Shown: piece by piece, positions 26,557 to 35,748 of the stretch | How the letters are laid out: every line of letters begins with the position of its first letter | How positions within the stretch are numbered: the stretch's first letter is position 1 | DNA from: Bacteroidota bacterium | Lineage (GTDB): Bacteria > Bacteroidota > Bacteroidia > Chitinophagales > Chitinophagaceae | Length of the DNA stretch: 64,000 bases | Assembly (NCBI GenBank): GCA_005882315.1 | Contig: VBAR01000001.1 | Location: 941,736-1,005,735, forward strand | Direction: 5' to 3' | Program-made: the position numbers and the translations under genes | The notes under the pieces: model-generated | Told to the model about the DNA's origin: nothing | The model's database searches: none | The model's input: the letters and a program-made list of their open reading frames with translations, nothing else

Positions 26557-26600
26557 AATGGTGAATTGTGAAGCTTTCCTCAAGGCCCAAATTCACCATT
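26557..26600. repeat. Inverted repeat of the TTCACCATTCAC family before recR
   Basis: Perfect 11-bp arms AATGGTGAATT (26557-26567) and AATTCACCATT (26590-26600) with a 22-base loop, followed by further direct copies of CATTCACTA and CACCATTCACTA up to 26619. No T-run follows. The direct repeats run into the recR -7 element, so it may be a replication-slippage repeat that also acts as a weak terminator. Confidence 0.6.
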
Positions 26601-26617
26601 CACTACTCACCATTCAC

Positions 26618-26625
26618 TATCTTTG
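26618..26625 (+). promoter_or_regulatory. Bacteroidota -7 element, TATCTTTG, abutting recR
   Basis: Exact TAnnTTTG match 4 bases before the recR ATG. Transcription should start at or beside the start codon (leaderless). No TTTG is found at the -33 position, which is occupied by the direct repeats. Confidence 0.42.
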
Positions 26626-26629
26626 CCTC

Positions 26630-27250
26630 ATGCAATTCTCTTCCTCACTTCTTGAAAATGCTGTGAATGAATTTGCCAAACTGCCCGGTATTGGTAAAAA
26701 AACCGCATTGCGGCTCGTATTGCATTTACTCAGGCAAAATGAAAATGAAGTAGCACAATTCGGCGAAGTGATTGCAAAAATGCGGAGCGAGATAAAATTC
26801 TGCCAGCGTTGCTTTAATGTATCTGATGGAGATATCTGTTCTATCTGTGCCAATAGTATGCGCAAGCAGGAAACTATTTGCGTGGTGGAAAATATCCGTG
26901 ATGTAATTGCCATTGAAAGCACCCAGCAATACAACGGCACTTATCATGTATTAGGCGGCGTTATCTCTCCGTTGGATGGCATTGGCCCCGACCAGCTCAA
27001 TATTGAATCACTTATTCACCGGATACAAAAAGAAAGATCGGAAGAACTCATTTTTGCACTCAATCCTAATATACAGGGAGATACAACTATTTATTACATA
27101 CAGAAGAAATTGCAACCCTCACATCTTCGCGTCACTACCATTGCAAGAGGCATTGCATTTGGTGGCGAACTTGAATATGCCGATGAGATGACACTGGCCC
27201 GCAGCTTGCAAAACCGCCTACCGGTTGAGAACTATGTAGCCAACAAATAG
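26630..27250 (+). CDS. recR: Recombination mediator protein RecR
   Basis: RecR of 206 residues, which with RecO (and RecF) loads RecA onto gapped DNA. I use the ATG at 26630: the protein then starts MQFSSSLLENAVNEFAKLPG, the usual RecR N-terminus; the longer frame reads through the repeats. Landmarks: helix-hairpin-helix LPGIGKKTALRL, zinc finger CQRCFNVSDGDICSICA, and the Toprim segment ICVVENIRDVIAIE through YHVLGGVISPLDGIGPDQL. It is followed after a short gap by the metH promoter. Confidence 0.95.
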   Translation: MQFSSSLLENAVNEFAKLPGIGKKTALRLVLHLLRQNENEVAQFGEVIAKMRSEIKFCQRCFNVSDGDICSICANSMRKQETICVVENIRDVIAIESTQQYNGTYHVLGGVISPLDGIGPDQLNIESLIHRIQKERSEELIFALNPNIQGDTTIYYIQKKLQPSHLRVTTIARGIAFGGELEYADEMTLARSLQNRLPVENYVANK

Positions 27251-27251
27251 C

Positions 27252-27282
27252 TTTGTTCATAAGCCTATCCCCTTTATCTTTG
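27252..27282 (+). promoter_or_regulatory. Predicted promoter of the metH genes
   Basis: TTTG at 27252-27255, a 19-base spacer, then TATCTTTG at 27275-27282. Both elements and the spacing match the primary-sigma promoter known from Bacteroides. It starts 2 bases after the recR stop, and predicts a leader of about 230 bases before the first metH gene. Confidence 0.65.
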
Positions 27283-27397
27283 CACCACAGGCGGATTTGT
27301 TTATTGTTCGGCCTTTTACAGAACTAATAAACGTACACGAAACTCCACACATAGTTTCCCAGCGTTTATATAGTTCGATGATTAGTTTTTGGTAACC

Positions 27398-27444
27398 AGC
27401 TTTTGTTGCGTCGCACTCTTGTACGCTTGTCCCGCTACTGAGCA
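27398..27444 (+). repeat. Dispersed intergenic repeat, copy A
   Basis: A 47-base element in the metH leader. It shares 23 consecutive bases (27398-27420, core TTTTGTTGCGTCGCAC), a diverged but equal-length 16-base spacer, and ACTGAGCA with copy B, which lies in inverted orientation at 54581-54627. Both copies are non-coding. Confidence 0.7.
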
Positions 27445-27518
27445 TTTTGTGCGGCTGGCATGCGGGATTCGAATCGCTATTCAACAAAGCAAAGTTCAAA
27501 AGCATAAATATCAAACTT

Positions 27519-28523
27519 ATGTCAGACATTAAAAAAGAACTCGAAAAACGCATTCTCATCATCGATGGCGCCATGGGCACCATGATCCAGCGTTATAAAC
27601 TCAGTGAAGAAGATTATCGTGGCGAACGTTTTAAAGACTGGCATCTCGATGTAAAAGGTAATAACGACTTGTTATGTATTACCCAACCACAGATCATTAA
27701 AGCAATACATAAAGAATACTTGGATGCCGGCGCTGATATTATTGAAACAAATACATTCAGCAGTACTGTAATTGCAATGGCCGATTATGAAATGCAGTCA
27801 CTGGCCTATGAACTAAATGTAGCTGCAGCTAAATGTGCTAAAGAAGCAATAAAGGAATCTGGCAAAACAGCCTGGGTTGCTGGCGCCATCGGTCCATTAA
27901 ATAAAACATTATCGCTTTCACCTGATGTAAATAATCCCGGTTATCGTGCAGTAACATTTGATGAAGTGGTAGCTGCCTACTATGAGCAGGTGAAAGGATT
28001 ATCAGATGGTGGTGTCGATATTTTATTAGTTGAAACCATCTTTGATACATTGAATGCCAAAGCTGCTATCTATGCTATCAAAAAATATTTCAGAGATATT
28101 AATAAGCCTTCTCTGCCAATCATGATCTCAGGAACGATCACTGATGCAAGTGGTAGAACACTAAGCGGACAAACACTTGAAGCATTTTATACATCTGTAA
28201 TGCATGCAAAACCTTTAAGTGTGGGATTGAACTGTGCGTTGGGTGCAAAAGAAATGCGTCCGCATATCGAAGAGCTCAGCCATTTAGCTTCATGCTATGT
28301 ATCGGCTTATCCCAATGCCGGCTTGCCAAATGCAATGGGAGAATACGATGAACATCCAGAGGAGACCGCTCATTTTTTGGAAGATTGGGCCCAGGAAGGA
28401 TTTGTAAATATCGTTGGCGGTTGCTGTGGCACCACGCCGGATCATATAAAACATATTGCAGAACACGTTAAAAACATAACACCAAGAAAATTACCGGAAG
28501 TACTTGAAGAATTGACTTATTGA
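27519..28523 (+). CDS. metH: Methionine synthase, homocysteine-binding subunit (split MetH N-terminal part)
   Basis: Homocysteine S-methyltransferase domain of 334 residues, equal to the N-terminal third of the one-chain cobalamin-dependent MetH. The start [24 protein letters not shown] at 27519 fits the family; the frame extends 24 codons upstream without resemblance. Zinc ligands are visible in GLNCALGA (one Cys) and [13 protein letters not shown] (two Cys). It must work with the cobalamin- and folate-binding protein encoded 125 bases downstream, transferring the methyl group from methylcobalamin to homocysteine. The split arrangement is known in Bacteroidota. The long leader carries no cobalamin-riboswitch features I can recognise. 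Confidence 0.93.
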   Translation: MSDIKKELEKRILIIDGAMGTMIQRYKLSEEDYRGERFKDWHLDVKGNNDLLCITQPQIIKAIHKEYLDAGADIIETNTFSSTVIAMADYEMQSLAYELNVAAAKCAKEAIKESGKTAWVAGAIGPLNKTLSLSPDVNNPGYRAVTFDEVVAAYYEQVKGLSDGGVDILLVETIFDTLNAKAAIYAIKKYFRDINKPSLPIMISGTITDASGRTLSGQTLEAFYTSVMHAKPLSVGLNCALGAKEMRPHIEELSHLASCYVSAYPNAGLPNAMGEYDEHPEETAHFLEDWAQEGFVNIVGGCCGTTPDHIKHIAEHVKNITPRKLPEVLEELTY

Positions 28524-28555
28524 TTGTATTTTGGCCGGCCGAACCCCGTTTTATT

Positions 28556-28648
28556 ATGGATAAGCCGCTTCTAATACTCTCTATTCTCATTTTAGTAGTC
28601 AATAACTATTCATGGCTCCGCAGTTTCCTGGTAAAAAAGGATCTATAA
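28556..28648 (+). CDS. Possible 30-residue hydrophobic small protein or leader ORF
   Basis: A short ORF (ATG at 28556) in the gap between the two metH genes. It encodes 30 residues with one likely transmembrane stretch (LLILSILILVVNNYSWL) and ends with TAA directly before the ATG of the second metH gene (TAAATG). The exact abutment would allow translational coupling. It may be chance; no homologue is recognised and codon use cannot be judged at this length. Confidence 0.3.
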   Translation: MDKPLLILSILILVVNNYSWLRSFLVKKDL

Positions 28649-31366
28649 ATGTCGGAATCAGTTGTTATCAGGCCTTACCTGCGTCTTTCAGGTTTAGAAC
28701 CTCTTGTTATTCGCCCCGAAACTAATTTTGTAAATGTGGGTGAACGAACCAATGTAACAGGTTCTAAAAAATTTGCACGCCTCATCAGGGAAAATAAATA
28801 TGAAGAAGCACTGAGTGTTGCCCGCCAGCAGGTAGAAAACGGGGCACAGGTGTTGGATGTAAATATGGATGATGCGTTGCTGGATGGTGTATTGGCAATG
28901 ACAACCTTCCTCAATCTTGTGCAAAGTGAACCCGATATCGCCAGGATCCCTATCATGATCGACAGTTCAAAATTCGAGATCATAGAAGCAGGATTGAAAT
29001 GTGTACAGGGAAAATGTATTGTGAACTCCATCTCTATGAAAGAAGGGGAAGAAAAGTTTATTCAACAGGCACAAACCTGCCAGCTATATGGAGCTACTGT
29101 TATTGTAATGGCATTTGATGAAAAAGGCCAGGCCGATACCAAGCAAAGAAAAGTTGAGATCTGTCACCGTGCCTATAAGATATTAACTGAGAAAGTTGGC
29201 TACGATCCACAGGATATCATTTTTGACCCTAACATATTTGCGATAGCAACAGGATTGGAAGAACATAATAATTATGGTGTTGATTTTATAGAAGCAACAA
29301 AAGAAATAAAAGCCTTAATGCCATTGACGAAAATCAGTGGTGGTGTAAGCAATCTTTCATTCTCCTTCCGCGGCAATGACCATGTACGTGAAGCCATGCA
29401 TGCTGTTTTTCTTTACTATGCAATCAAAGCAGGTATGGATATGGGCATTGTAAATGCAGGGCAAATGGTGGTATACGATGAAATAGAGCCGGGGCTTAGA
29501 CAATTATGTGAAGACGTTATTCTGAACCATAACAATGATAATAATGAAGCCACTGAAAAGCTGATAACCTTTGCTGAAACCGTGAAAGCAAAAGGAAAGG
29601 AGATAGTAAAAGATGAAGCATGGCGAAACACTTCGGTTGAAGAAAGATTAAAACATTCTCTTGTAAACGGAATTACAGATTATATAGAACTTGATACTGA
29701 AGAAGCAAGACTCAAATATCCGAAACCACTGGATGTAATTGAAGGCCCACTGATGGATGGAATGAATGTGGTAGGTGATCTGTTCGGCAGTGGTAAAATG
29801 TTTTTACCACAAGTGGTGAAAAGTGCAAGGGTAATGAAGAAATCGGTTGCTGTATTAACTCCTTTCATTGAACAGGAAAAAGAAGACCGGAAAGCAGCGC
29901 ATCTTGCAGCAGGTACAATAAATGAAGAGACTGCAGGTGCTGCTAAAGTTTTATTGGCAACTGTAAAAGGAGATGTGCATGATATTGGCAAGAATATCGT
30001 TGGCGTTGTGTTGGGTTGTAATGGATATGATATCGTTGATATGGGTGTGATGGTTCCTGCAGATAAAATATTAGATACAGCAGAAAAAGAAAAAGCAGAT
30101 ATCATTGGTTTAAGTGGATTGATAACACCTTCACTCGACGAAATGGTACATGTTGCCCATGAAATGAAACGCCGCGGCATGAAGCAGCCACTGCTTATTG
30201 GTGGTGCTACTACTTCCCGCATGCATACTGCAGTAAAGATTGCACCGCAATATGACAATGGTGTTTTACATGTTCTGGATGCAAGCCGGAGTGTTACGGT
30301 AGTAAGTTCATTATTAAGTAACGAACAAAAGCAAACGCTGTTAAACGACACTGATAAAGAATATAACCAGTTAAGGGAACAGTTTGCGAAAAAGAATAAA
30401 ACCAAATCACTTATTCCTTACAAAGAAGCAGTGATCACAAAAGAATATTTTGATTGGAAGAATTACAAAACAACAAAACCTGCTACTGATGGTGTTAAGG
30501 TGTTAAAGAATTTTGACCTTGCTACTATTGCAGAATATATTGACTGGGGTCCGTTCTTTATTGCCTGGGAAATGCCGGGTCGTTTCCCTGAAGTTTTATC
30601 TGATAAAATTTTCGGTGTAGAAGCTAAACGCATTTTTGATGATGCACAGAAATTAGTAAAGCAGATCATAGATGGAAAATGGTTTACTGCCGATGGCGTC
30701 ATTGGTTTCTGGCCGGCCAATAGTAACAATGCAGACACTATAACCCTACAAACTACAAGTGGCGAAGTGAAATTAGAATCTTTGCGCCAGCAGTTAAAGA
30801 AAGCTGTAGGTCAACCAAGTTATTCATTAAGTGATTTCGTTTGCCCGAAAGAATTGGGAGATGATCATATGGGAGCATTTGCTGTTACTATTCATGGAGC
30901 AAGTAAATGGGTAAAGAAATTTGCTGATGAAAATGATGAGTTCAATAAAATACTTGTACAAATACTGGCCGATCGCTTTGTAGAAGCTTTTGCAGAGTGC
31001 CTGCACCAAAAAACAAGAAAAGAATATTGGGGTTATGCGAAAGATGAAACCCTGAGCAATGATGATCTTATAAAAGAAGAATATAAAGGTATCCGCCCGG
31101 CGCCGGGTTATCCCGCCTGTCCTGATCATACTGAAAAAATAAAATTGTTTGACCTGCTGAATGTAACAGAGAATATCGGAATTGAATTAACTGAGAGCCT
31201 TGCTATGAATCCGCCTGCCTCTGTATGCGGCTGGTATATTGCGCATCCGCAAAGTCATTATTTTGGCGTAGGAAAAATTCAACAGGATCAGTTGGAAGAT
31301 TATGCGAAAAGAAAAGGAATGAGTCTGGATGAAATGACAAGATGGTTGAGACCTGTGTTAGAATAA
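28649..31366 (+). CDS. metH: Methionine synthase, folate-, cobalamin- and AdoMet-binding subunit (split MetH)
   Basis: A 905-residue protein with the remaining modules of cobalamin-dependent methionine synthase. In order: pterin-binding domain (about residues 28-290, [16 protein letters not shown] and [11 protein letters not shown]), cobalamin cap and Rossmann domain (about 330-570) with the cobalt ligand in GDVHDIG (Asp442, His444), and the AdoMet-binding reactivation domain (about 600-905) with [15 protein letters not shown] and [18 protein letters not shown]. Together with the upstream protein the total is about 1239 residues, the size of one-chain MetH. Its last 102 bases recur at 37421-37522 as an isolated fragment. 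Confidence 0.95.
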   Translation: MSESVVIRPYLRLSGLEPLVIRPETNFVNVGERTNVTGSKKFARLIRENKYEEALSVARQQVENGAQVLDVNMDDALLDGVLAMTTFLNLVQSEPDIARIPIMIDSSKFEIIEAGLKCVQGKCIVNSISMKEGEEKFIQQAQTCQLYGATVIVMAFDEKGQADTKQRKVEICHRAYKILTEKVGYDPQDIIFDPNIFAIATGLEEHNNYGVDFIEATKEIKALMPLTKISGGVSNLSFSFRGNDHVREAMHAVFLYYAIKAGMDMGIVNAGQMVVYDEIEPGLRQLCEDVILNHNNDNNEATEKLITFAETVKAKGKEIVKDEAWRNTSVEERLKHSLVNGITDYIELDTEEARLKYPKPLDVIEGPLMDGMNVVGDLFGSGKMFLPQVVKSARVMKKSVAVLTPFIEQEKEDRKAAHLAAGTINEETAGAAKVLLATVKGDVHDIGKNIVGVVLGCNGYDIVDMGVMVPADKILDTAEKEKADIIGLSGLITPSLDEMVHVAHEMKRRGMKQPLLIGGATTSRMHTAVKIAPQYDNGVLHVLDASRSVTVVSSLLSNEQKQTLLNDTDKEYNQLREQFAKKNKTKSLIPYKEAVITKEYFDWKNYKTTKPATDGVKVLKNFDLATIAEYIDWGPFFIAWEMPGRFPEVLSDKIFGVEAKRIFDDAQKLVKQIIDGKWFTADGVIGFWPANSNNADTITLQTTSGEVKLESLRQQLKKAVGQPSYSLSDFVCPKELGDDHMGAFAVTIHGASKWVKKFADENDEFNKILVQILADRFVEAFAECLHQKTRKEYWGYAKDETLSNDDLIKEEYKGIRPAPGYPACPDHTEKIKLFDLLNVTENIGIELTESLAMNPPASVCGWYIAHPQSHYFGVGKIQQDQLEDYAKRKGMSLDEMTRWLRPVLE

Positions 31367-31369
31367 AGA

Positions 31370-32101
31370 TTACTCCAGTTTAAGAGTTTTTCCAACTTCA
31401 TGGCGGTACATCCGACTGATGGGCAATTCCTGCTTAGCAATCCATACCAGTTCATTATTATAAGATTCAATTTTATTCAATGACACAATATAAGAACGAT
31501 GTATACGCATGAACAAATCTTTTGGCAGCGTTTCTTCTATTGACGATATGGATTGCTTTGTAATTATGGTACCAGATATTGTTACTACTTTAATATAATC
31601 CTTTATACTCTCTATGTATTGTATATCAGACAAATTCACTTTAATCATCTTCCTGTCGCTTCTGAAATAAATATTATTATCGGTTGCAACTTTATTTTGT
31701 TGCTCATTTTCAATATTAAGAGTTCCATTCAACGAAGCATCCATTACTTTATTAACCGCTTTCAGAAAGCGTTCAAAAGAAATAGGTTTCAATAAATAAT
31801 CAACAGCATCCAGCTCAAACCCCTCAATGGCAAATTTTCTAAAAGCAGTAGTAAAAATTACCTTCGGGGGATTTTTAAGTGTTCGTAAAAAATCAGTTCC
31901 TAAGATTTGTGGCATTTGAATATCAAGAAAGATCAGGTCAACTGAACGCTGACGAATAGAATTCAATGCTTCTACCGCATCCGAACAAGTTCCGACCAAT
32001 TCCAAAGACTGTACACTTGAAATGTATTTTCTAAGTACATCAAGTGCCGGCGGTTCATCATCAACAGCCAAACAGCTTATCTTTTTTTCAGGCATAGGCA
32101 A
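31370..32101 (-). CDS. LytTR-family response regulator
   Basis: Response regulator of 243 residues. The receiver domain (residues 8-122) has the acidic pair VDDEP (14-15), phosphoacceptor Asp60 in LIFLDIQMP, Thr in FTTAF and Lys in LLKPI. The C-terminal LytTR DNA-binding domain (about 145-243) has the typical YIESIKDYIKV, IEETLP and FMRIHRSYIVSLNKI. The stop lies 3 bases from the convergent metH stop. The start overlaps the kinase gene by 14 bases; a start two codons later (MPEKK) is possible. The final 51 bases have a decayed copy at 42138-42188. Confidence 0.93.
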   Translation of the reverse strand: MPMPEKKISCLAVDDEPPALDVLRKYISSVQSLELVGTCSDAVEALNSIRQRSVDLIFLDIQMPQILGTDFLRTLKNPPKVIFTTAFRKFAIEGFELDAVDYLLKPISFERFLKAVNKVMDASLNGTLNIENEQQNKVATDNNIYFRSDRKMIKVNLSDIQYIESIKDYIKVVTISGTIITKQSISSIEETLPKDLFMRIHRSYIVSLNKIESYNNELVWIAKQELPISRMYRHEVGKTLKLE

Positions 32102-33242
32102 GAGCTTTGTCTATTTCTATTATTTTGTTTTCTGCAACAACATTTTCTCCAAGCAATATCTGCATATTTACCGTAAACATATCCTCTGTCTCACTAACAT
32201 GTAATTGATGCTTACTGGGATAAAGAAGCTGTAATCTCTTCTTTACGTTTAGTAATCCTATTCCTTTATTCTGCTTATTAGCATGAAATAAAGAAGGTTT
32301 GCTATTACTCAACTTAAAAAAAAGTTGATCTTTAACAGTTGTGATCTCAAGCTTGATCCACGGATGCTGTAACATTTGACTTGTTCCATGCTTAAAACTA
32401 TTCTCAACGAATGGTATCATTAATAAGGGAGCAATAACTTTATTTTCGAAATCACCGTGAATTTCTACCTGCATATCCAACCGTTTTCCATATCTCACTT
32501 TTTCCAACCCCATATAATCCTGTATCAGTCCTAATTCTTTTTCCAATGGAACAAATTTTTCCTCACAATCATGGATCATGTAATCGAGCATTCCGGATAA
32601 TTTTTGTACAAGCGTACCCGCCTGCGGTGATTGATTCAATGAAAAAGAATAAATATTGTTAAGTGTATTGAACAAAAAATGTGGGTGCACCTGTGCCTTT
32701 AATAACTGTAACTCCGCATTCGCATTTTCCTTTGCAAGCGTTTCGGACTTTACTTGTTCGAGATGCCAGTTCTTTAGTATCTTAATTGAAAGGAACAAAC
32801 AACATATCAGCGGTGGATTACCGAACAAACGGATAATACCCGGTCTGAAATTATAAAAAAATTCGAAGCCACCAGAAAGCCCGATCGCTGACCTTAGCCG
32901 GGGATCCATATCAAAATAATTACGTATTACAGTATATGCAATTAGTATGAATATTACCAGTATAATGCTTAGGGCAAAAGCAATATACTTTTGTCGGTTA
33001 AAGTATTTCGGAATTAGGTAATAGGCCACCAAATATGAGATGAACATATTTGTAAGTACCCCCCATGTCAAACTAAAATTGAGCAGTGCCCGGATAGCTG
33101 ATGTATTGTTTATAGCAGGCATCATCATACCGATACGCACCACATGATAAAGAAATACCGCCAGCCAGAAAAGAAAATGCCTTTTCCATCGAACAGAACG
33201 TTTATCAGAGAAAACAATATTATACAGCTTCTGGTACTTCAT
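32088..33242 (-). CDS. LytS/YehU-type sensor histidine kinase
   Basis: Membrane sensor kinase of 384 residues. The N-terminal half has four hydrophobic segments (about residues 22-38, 55-76, 87-107, 138-155). The His_kinase core begins at QLLKAQVHPHFLFNTLNNI with the phosphoacceptor His188; the ATP-binding lobe has the N box FVENSFKHG and the glycine motif KGIGLLNVKKRL. It overlaps the regulator gene downstream and the degenerate kinase homologue upstream (23 bases), so the three are coexpressed. The signal is unknown; the membrane part itself is likely the sensor because no periplasmic domain is present. Confidence 0.92.
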   Translation of the reverse strand: MKYQKLYNIVFSDKRSVRWKRHFLFWLAVFLYHVVRIGMMMPAINNTSAIRALLNFSLTWGVLTNMFISYLVAYYLIPKYFNRQKYIAFALSIILVIFILIAYTVIRNYFDMDPRLRSAIGLSGGFEFFYNFRPGIIRLFGNPPLICCLFLSIKILKNWHLEQVKSETLAKENANAELQLLKAQVHPHFLFNTLNNIYSFSLNQSPQAGTLVQKLSGMLDYMIHDCEEKFVPLEKELGLIQDYMGLEKVRYGKRLDMQVEIHGDFENKVIAPLLMIPFVENSFKHGTSQMLQHPWIKLEITTVKDQLFFKLSNSKPSLFHANKQNKGIGLLNVKKRLQLLYPSKHQLHVSETEDMFTVNMQILLGENVVAENKIIEIDKALAYA

Positions 33243-34353
33243 TTATGATCGTATTCTTTTTTAAATTGAGCAAGTCTCCGGAATATAATGGCAGTTTTAA
33301 GTCTATTAAGATGTTTTTATCATCGTATGAAATTGATAACTGGTGAAGATCCTGGTACTGATTTTTTAATTGCTTTTGCATATTGGTGAATTTTTCATTT
33401 GGGGGAACTTCTTCAGCATTAGATCTGCTAAAAACCATTTGATAATGCAATAAATTTTCATTTATCCGGATCGTTAATGTAAGCAAAGGTTCTTCCTGTC
33501 TTGTTTCAAGGAAATATTCAAAACTGCTTTCTACGAAGGATAATAATATGCAGGGAACAATAAAAGTATTATGCGTGTTTCCCGGAAATTCAGTTTTAAG
33601 TAAAAGCTTGTCACCGAAACCTTTTTCTTCCAGGTTAATATAGCCACGAATGATCTCCAGTTCTTTTTCAAGTTCCACCCAGTTCTTATCATTTTCATAT
33701 AATATATAACTCAACAGGTCAGAAAGCTGCAGGATCAAAGCAGGTGATTGAGTTGAAGAATTATTAATATGTTTTTCCACTGTATGTAGTGAATGAAAAA
33801 GAAAACGTGGATGGATCGATGTTTTTAAAAGTTGCAGTTCGGTCGCCAGTTTTTGCTTGGCCATTCTTTCATTTTCTCTTTGTTGATGAAACCATTTTTT
33901 GGAAAACTTAATACCTGCTGCTATACCAAACAACATAAAGGGCAAAAATAATCCATCAACTATTGCATGATATTTATTTGCCTTAAAATCGATTTGACTA
34001 TATGGTTTTCCTGTAGCATTATGCAGGTAAAAAATACCTGCATAATAAATAGCTATAAAACCCAGCGCAAATAATACGAGAAATGAAAATGCAAAAGCAG
34101 TGTATCGTTGTTTAAATAAAAACCTAGGCAATAACACTTCAATAAAAAAATAAGTCGAAAGCAGGTAAATAGGAAGGAAGTACAAGAAATGTGAGGCACT
34201 TTCCAGGAATGTCCTGAATGTTTTTGCTTCCCCAGGTCCTCCTATCATCAGGTTTTGAATAATGAAATGAAGCGAGAACAAAATCCAAAAAACAAGATGC
34301 CTGCCAATTCGGTACTTTAATTGATCTGAGAATATAAATTCATGAGTATTCAT
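33220..34353 (-). CDS. Catalytically degenerate LytS-type kinase homologue (pseudokinase)
   Basis: A 377-residue paralogue of the adjacent kinase with the same layout: four membrane segments, then a His_kinase region. Key residues are lost. The phosphoacceptor motif reads HPRFLFHSL, with Arg183 where the neighbour has His188. The N box reads FVESSFEYF in place of FVENSFKHG, and the GIG motif is absent. It should not autophosphorylate or bind ATP normally. The reading frame is intact over the full length and overlaps the active kinase gene by 23 bases, so it is probably a maintained partner, such as a heterodimer regulator or sensor subunit, and not a decaying gene. That role is inference. Confidence 0.85.
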   Translation of the reverse strand: MNTHEFIFSDQLKYRIGRHLVFWILFSLHFIIQNLMIGGPGEAKTFRTFLESASHFLYFLPIYLLSTYFFIEVLLPRFLFKQRYTAFAFSFLVLFALGFIAIYYAGIFYLHNATGKPYSQIDFKANKYHAIVDGLFLPFMLFGIAAGIKFSKKWFHQQRENERMAKQKLATELQLLKTSIHPRFLFHSLHTVEKHINNSSTQSPALILQLSDLLSYILYENDKNWVELEKELEIIRGYINLEEKGFGDKLLLKTEFPGNTHNTFIVPCILLSFVESSFEYFLETRQEEPLLTLTIRINENLLHYQMVFSRSNAEEVPPNEKFTNMQKQLKNQYQDLHQLSISYDDKNILIDLKLPLYSGDLLNLKKNTIINEVPEAV

Positions 34354-34402
34354 GAAGCTTGTTTCCTTATAAATGTAATTTATCTTTTAGATTAATAAAG
34401 TA

Positions 34403-35488
34403 TTATAATTTAAATAAAGCACCAACGAACACAACATAGTCTGCGAAACCGCCCTGGGTTAATGTATATGTACCGCTACGATTTGACTTAAATTGATCCG
34501 ATAAGGTCTGCTTTGTTTCCCTCTCGAAAATAATGGGGACATAAGTATAAAAGGACATTTTTTTCATTTTATAAATTACACCCGGCTCTACGGAAACATT
34601 ATGACCGGCACGCCTTACTCCTTCGCTGCCGCCCAAAAGATCATTCACCGGCGTACCATCATCTCTAATACCAAGAGAAAATGACCAGCTCTTTAGATTA
34701 AGATTGACACCAGCCCTGATCGAATATTGATCGGGCACACTAAGTATTATATTATTGGCAAGACTATCGATCCTTGGAGGTATTCTTCCATTAGTAATGG
34801 CAGTTCCATTTTGTTCCCTCGGGTTAGCCATGTAATAAAAATTACCATATAAGCTGAGAGTTCTTGCGGCATTTAAAATATAGAATGTATTTACCTCTGT
34901 AATGATCCCTGTACCACCATCCCCTAATTGAATAGACGGATTCACAGCAGCAAGAACTTTTGTTGAATCATTGCGGTAAAAATAATCCTGGTAATTATAA
35001 GCTCCGGTTGGAAGCTTTATACCTAAACCTAATTGAATATTTCCTTTTTGCTTTACTGTTGGTTTTAATATCCATTTATAAGCGGTAAACCTGGTATCAC
35101 CAATTCCAAAACTATTTGTTGTATATCTTTTTGTATTGAGGCCACCATGCTCGATCGAAGCGGTACGACTATTTGCTGCGATGGGGATACTCAGGCTCAG
35201 TGACCAGCCATTTCTTAACATCCTGATTATTGAAATATCGGTTGTAAACGATTTTACTACAGCTTCATTCTCTTTGGCAGTTTTTTGATCAACAGTTCCT
35301 TTAAAATCACGGAACGCTTTAAAGTACCTGTTATTAATATTCAATTCCCATTCAGAAGTTGAAAAGGCATTATCGGTAAGATTGTATTGTCCAAAACCTG
35401 CTATGTTTCGAACTATGACGCAACCCTGGGATTTTGCAGCTTCAACTATTAGTATAGTTGCACCGACTAGAAGAAAGATCTTTTTCAT
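34403..35488 (-). CDS. Outer-membrane beta-barrel protein (porin/transporter-like)
   Basis: A 361-residue protein with a signal peptide (about residues 1-20, ending AAKSQG). It consists of alternating beta-strands such as WELNINNRYFKAF, WSLSLSIPIAA, GIGDTRFTAYKWIL, KGNIQLGLGIKLPTGAY and SWSFSLGIRDDG, ending in YVVFVGALFKL with the C-terminal hydrophobic residue typical of barrels. It resembles proteins annotated as transporters of the phenol-degradation MetA type; substrate unknown. It lies 49 bases after the kinase genes start region in the same direction and is divergent from the haloperoxidase gene, with a 17-bp palindrome between them. Confidence 0.75.
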   Translation of the reverse strand: MKKIFLLVGATILIVEAAKSQGCVIVRNIAGFGQYNLTDNAFSTSEWELNINNRYFKAFRDFKGTVDQKTAKENEAVVKSFTTDISIIRMLRNGWSLSLSIPIAANSRTASIEHGGLNTKRYTTNSFGIGDTRFTAYKWILKPTVKQKGNIQLGLGIKLPTGAYNYQDYFYRNDSTKVLAAVNPSIQLGDGGTGIITEVNTFYILNAARTLSLYGNFYYMANPREQNGTAITNGRIPPRIDSLANNIILSVPDQYSIRAGVNLNLKSWSFSLGIRDDGTPVNDLLGGSEGVRRAGHNVSVEPGVIYKMKKMSFYTYVPIIFERETKQTLSDQFKSNRSGTYTLTQGGFADYVVFVGALFKL

Positions 35489-35748
35489 AATTCAGTGGTT
35501 TGGGTTAAAAAAATCCTTGAAATTTTATTGATTTACTGAAGTTAATGACCAATCACAAGGTTTACATCTTTTTTAGGCGGAATAAAAGCTTTTGTAGACG
35601 AATGACATTCGTCGCCATTCATGTTCATGTGGTTCAAATGAGTGGCAAGTGTATTCGATAATACCCAATCAATCGAATTAAAAAATTGTAGCTGGTTTCC
35701 AAAACTAATTTGGTCACTCACTAATTATCAAACAAAAAAAATTGCATT
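35489..35748. promoter_or_regulatory. Divergent control region with a 17-bp palindrome
   Basis: A 260-base non-coding region between the barrel gene and the haloperoxidase gene. It contains GACGAATGACATTCGTC at 35597-35613, a perfect 8-1-8 palindrome placed about 110 bases from the barrel start and 135 from the haloperoxidase start. This is the form of a dimeric operator. A TAATTTG near 35709 is one base short of the -7 consensus. Which protein binds it is not known; the LytTR regulator uses direct repeats as a rule, so it is a weak candidate. Confidence 0.5.

Noticed and set aside
27461-27485. tRNA-like T-loop (GGGATTCGAATC) in the metH leader
   Set aside because: No matching acceptor, anticodon or D stems could be drawn on either strand; only a short palindrome remains.
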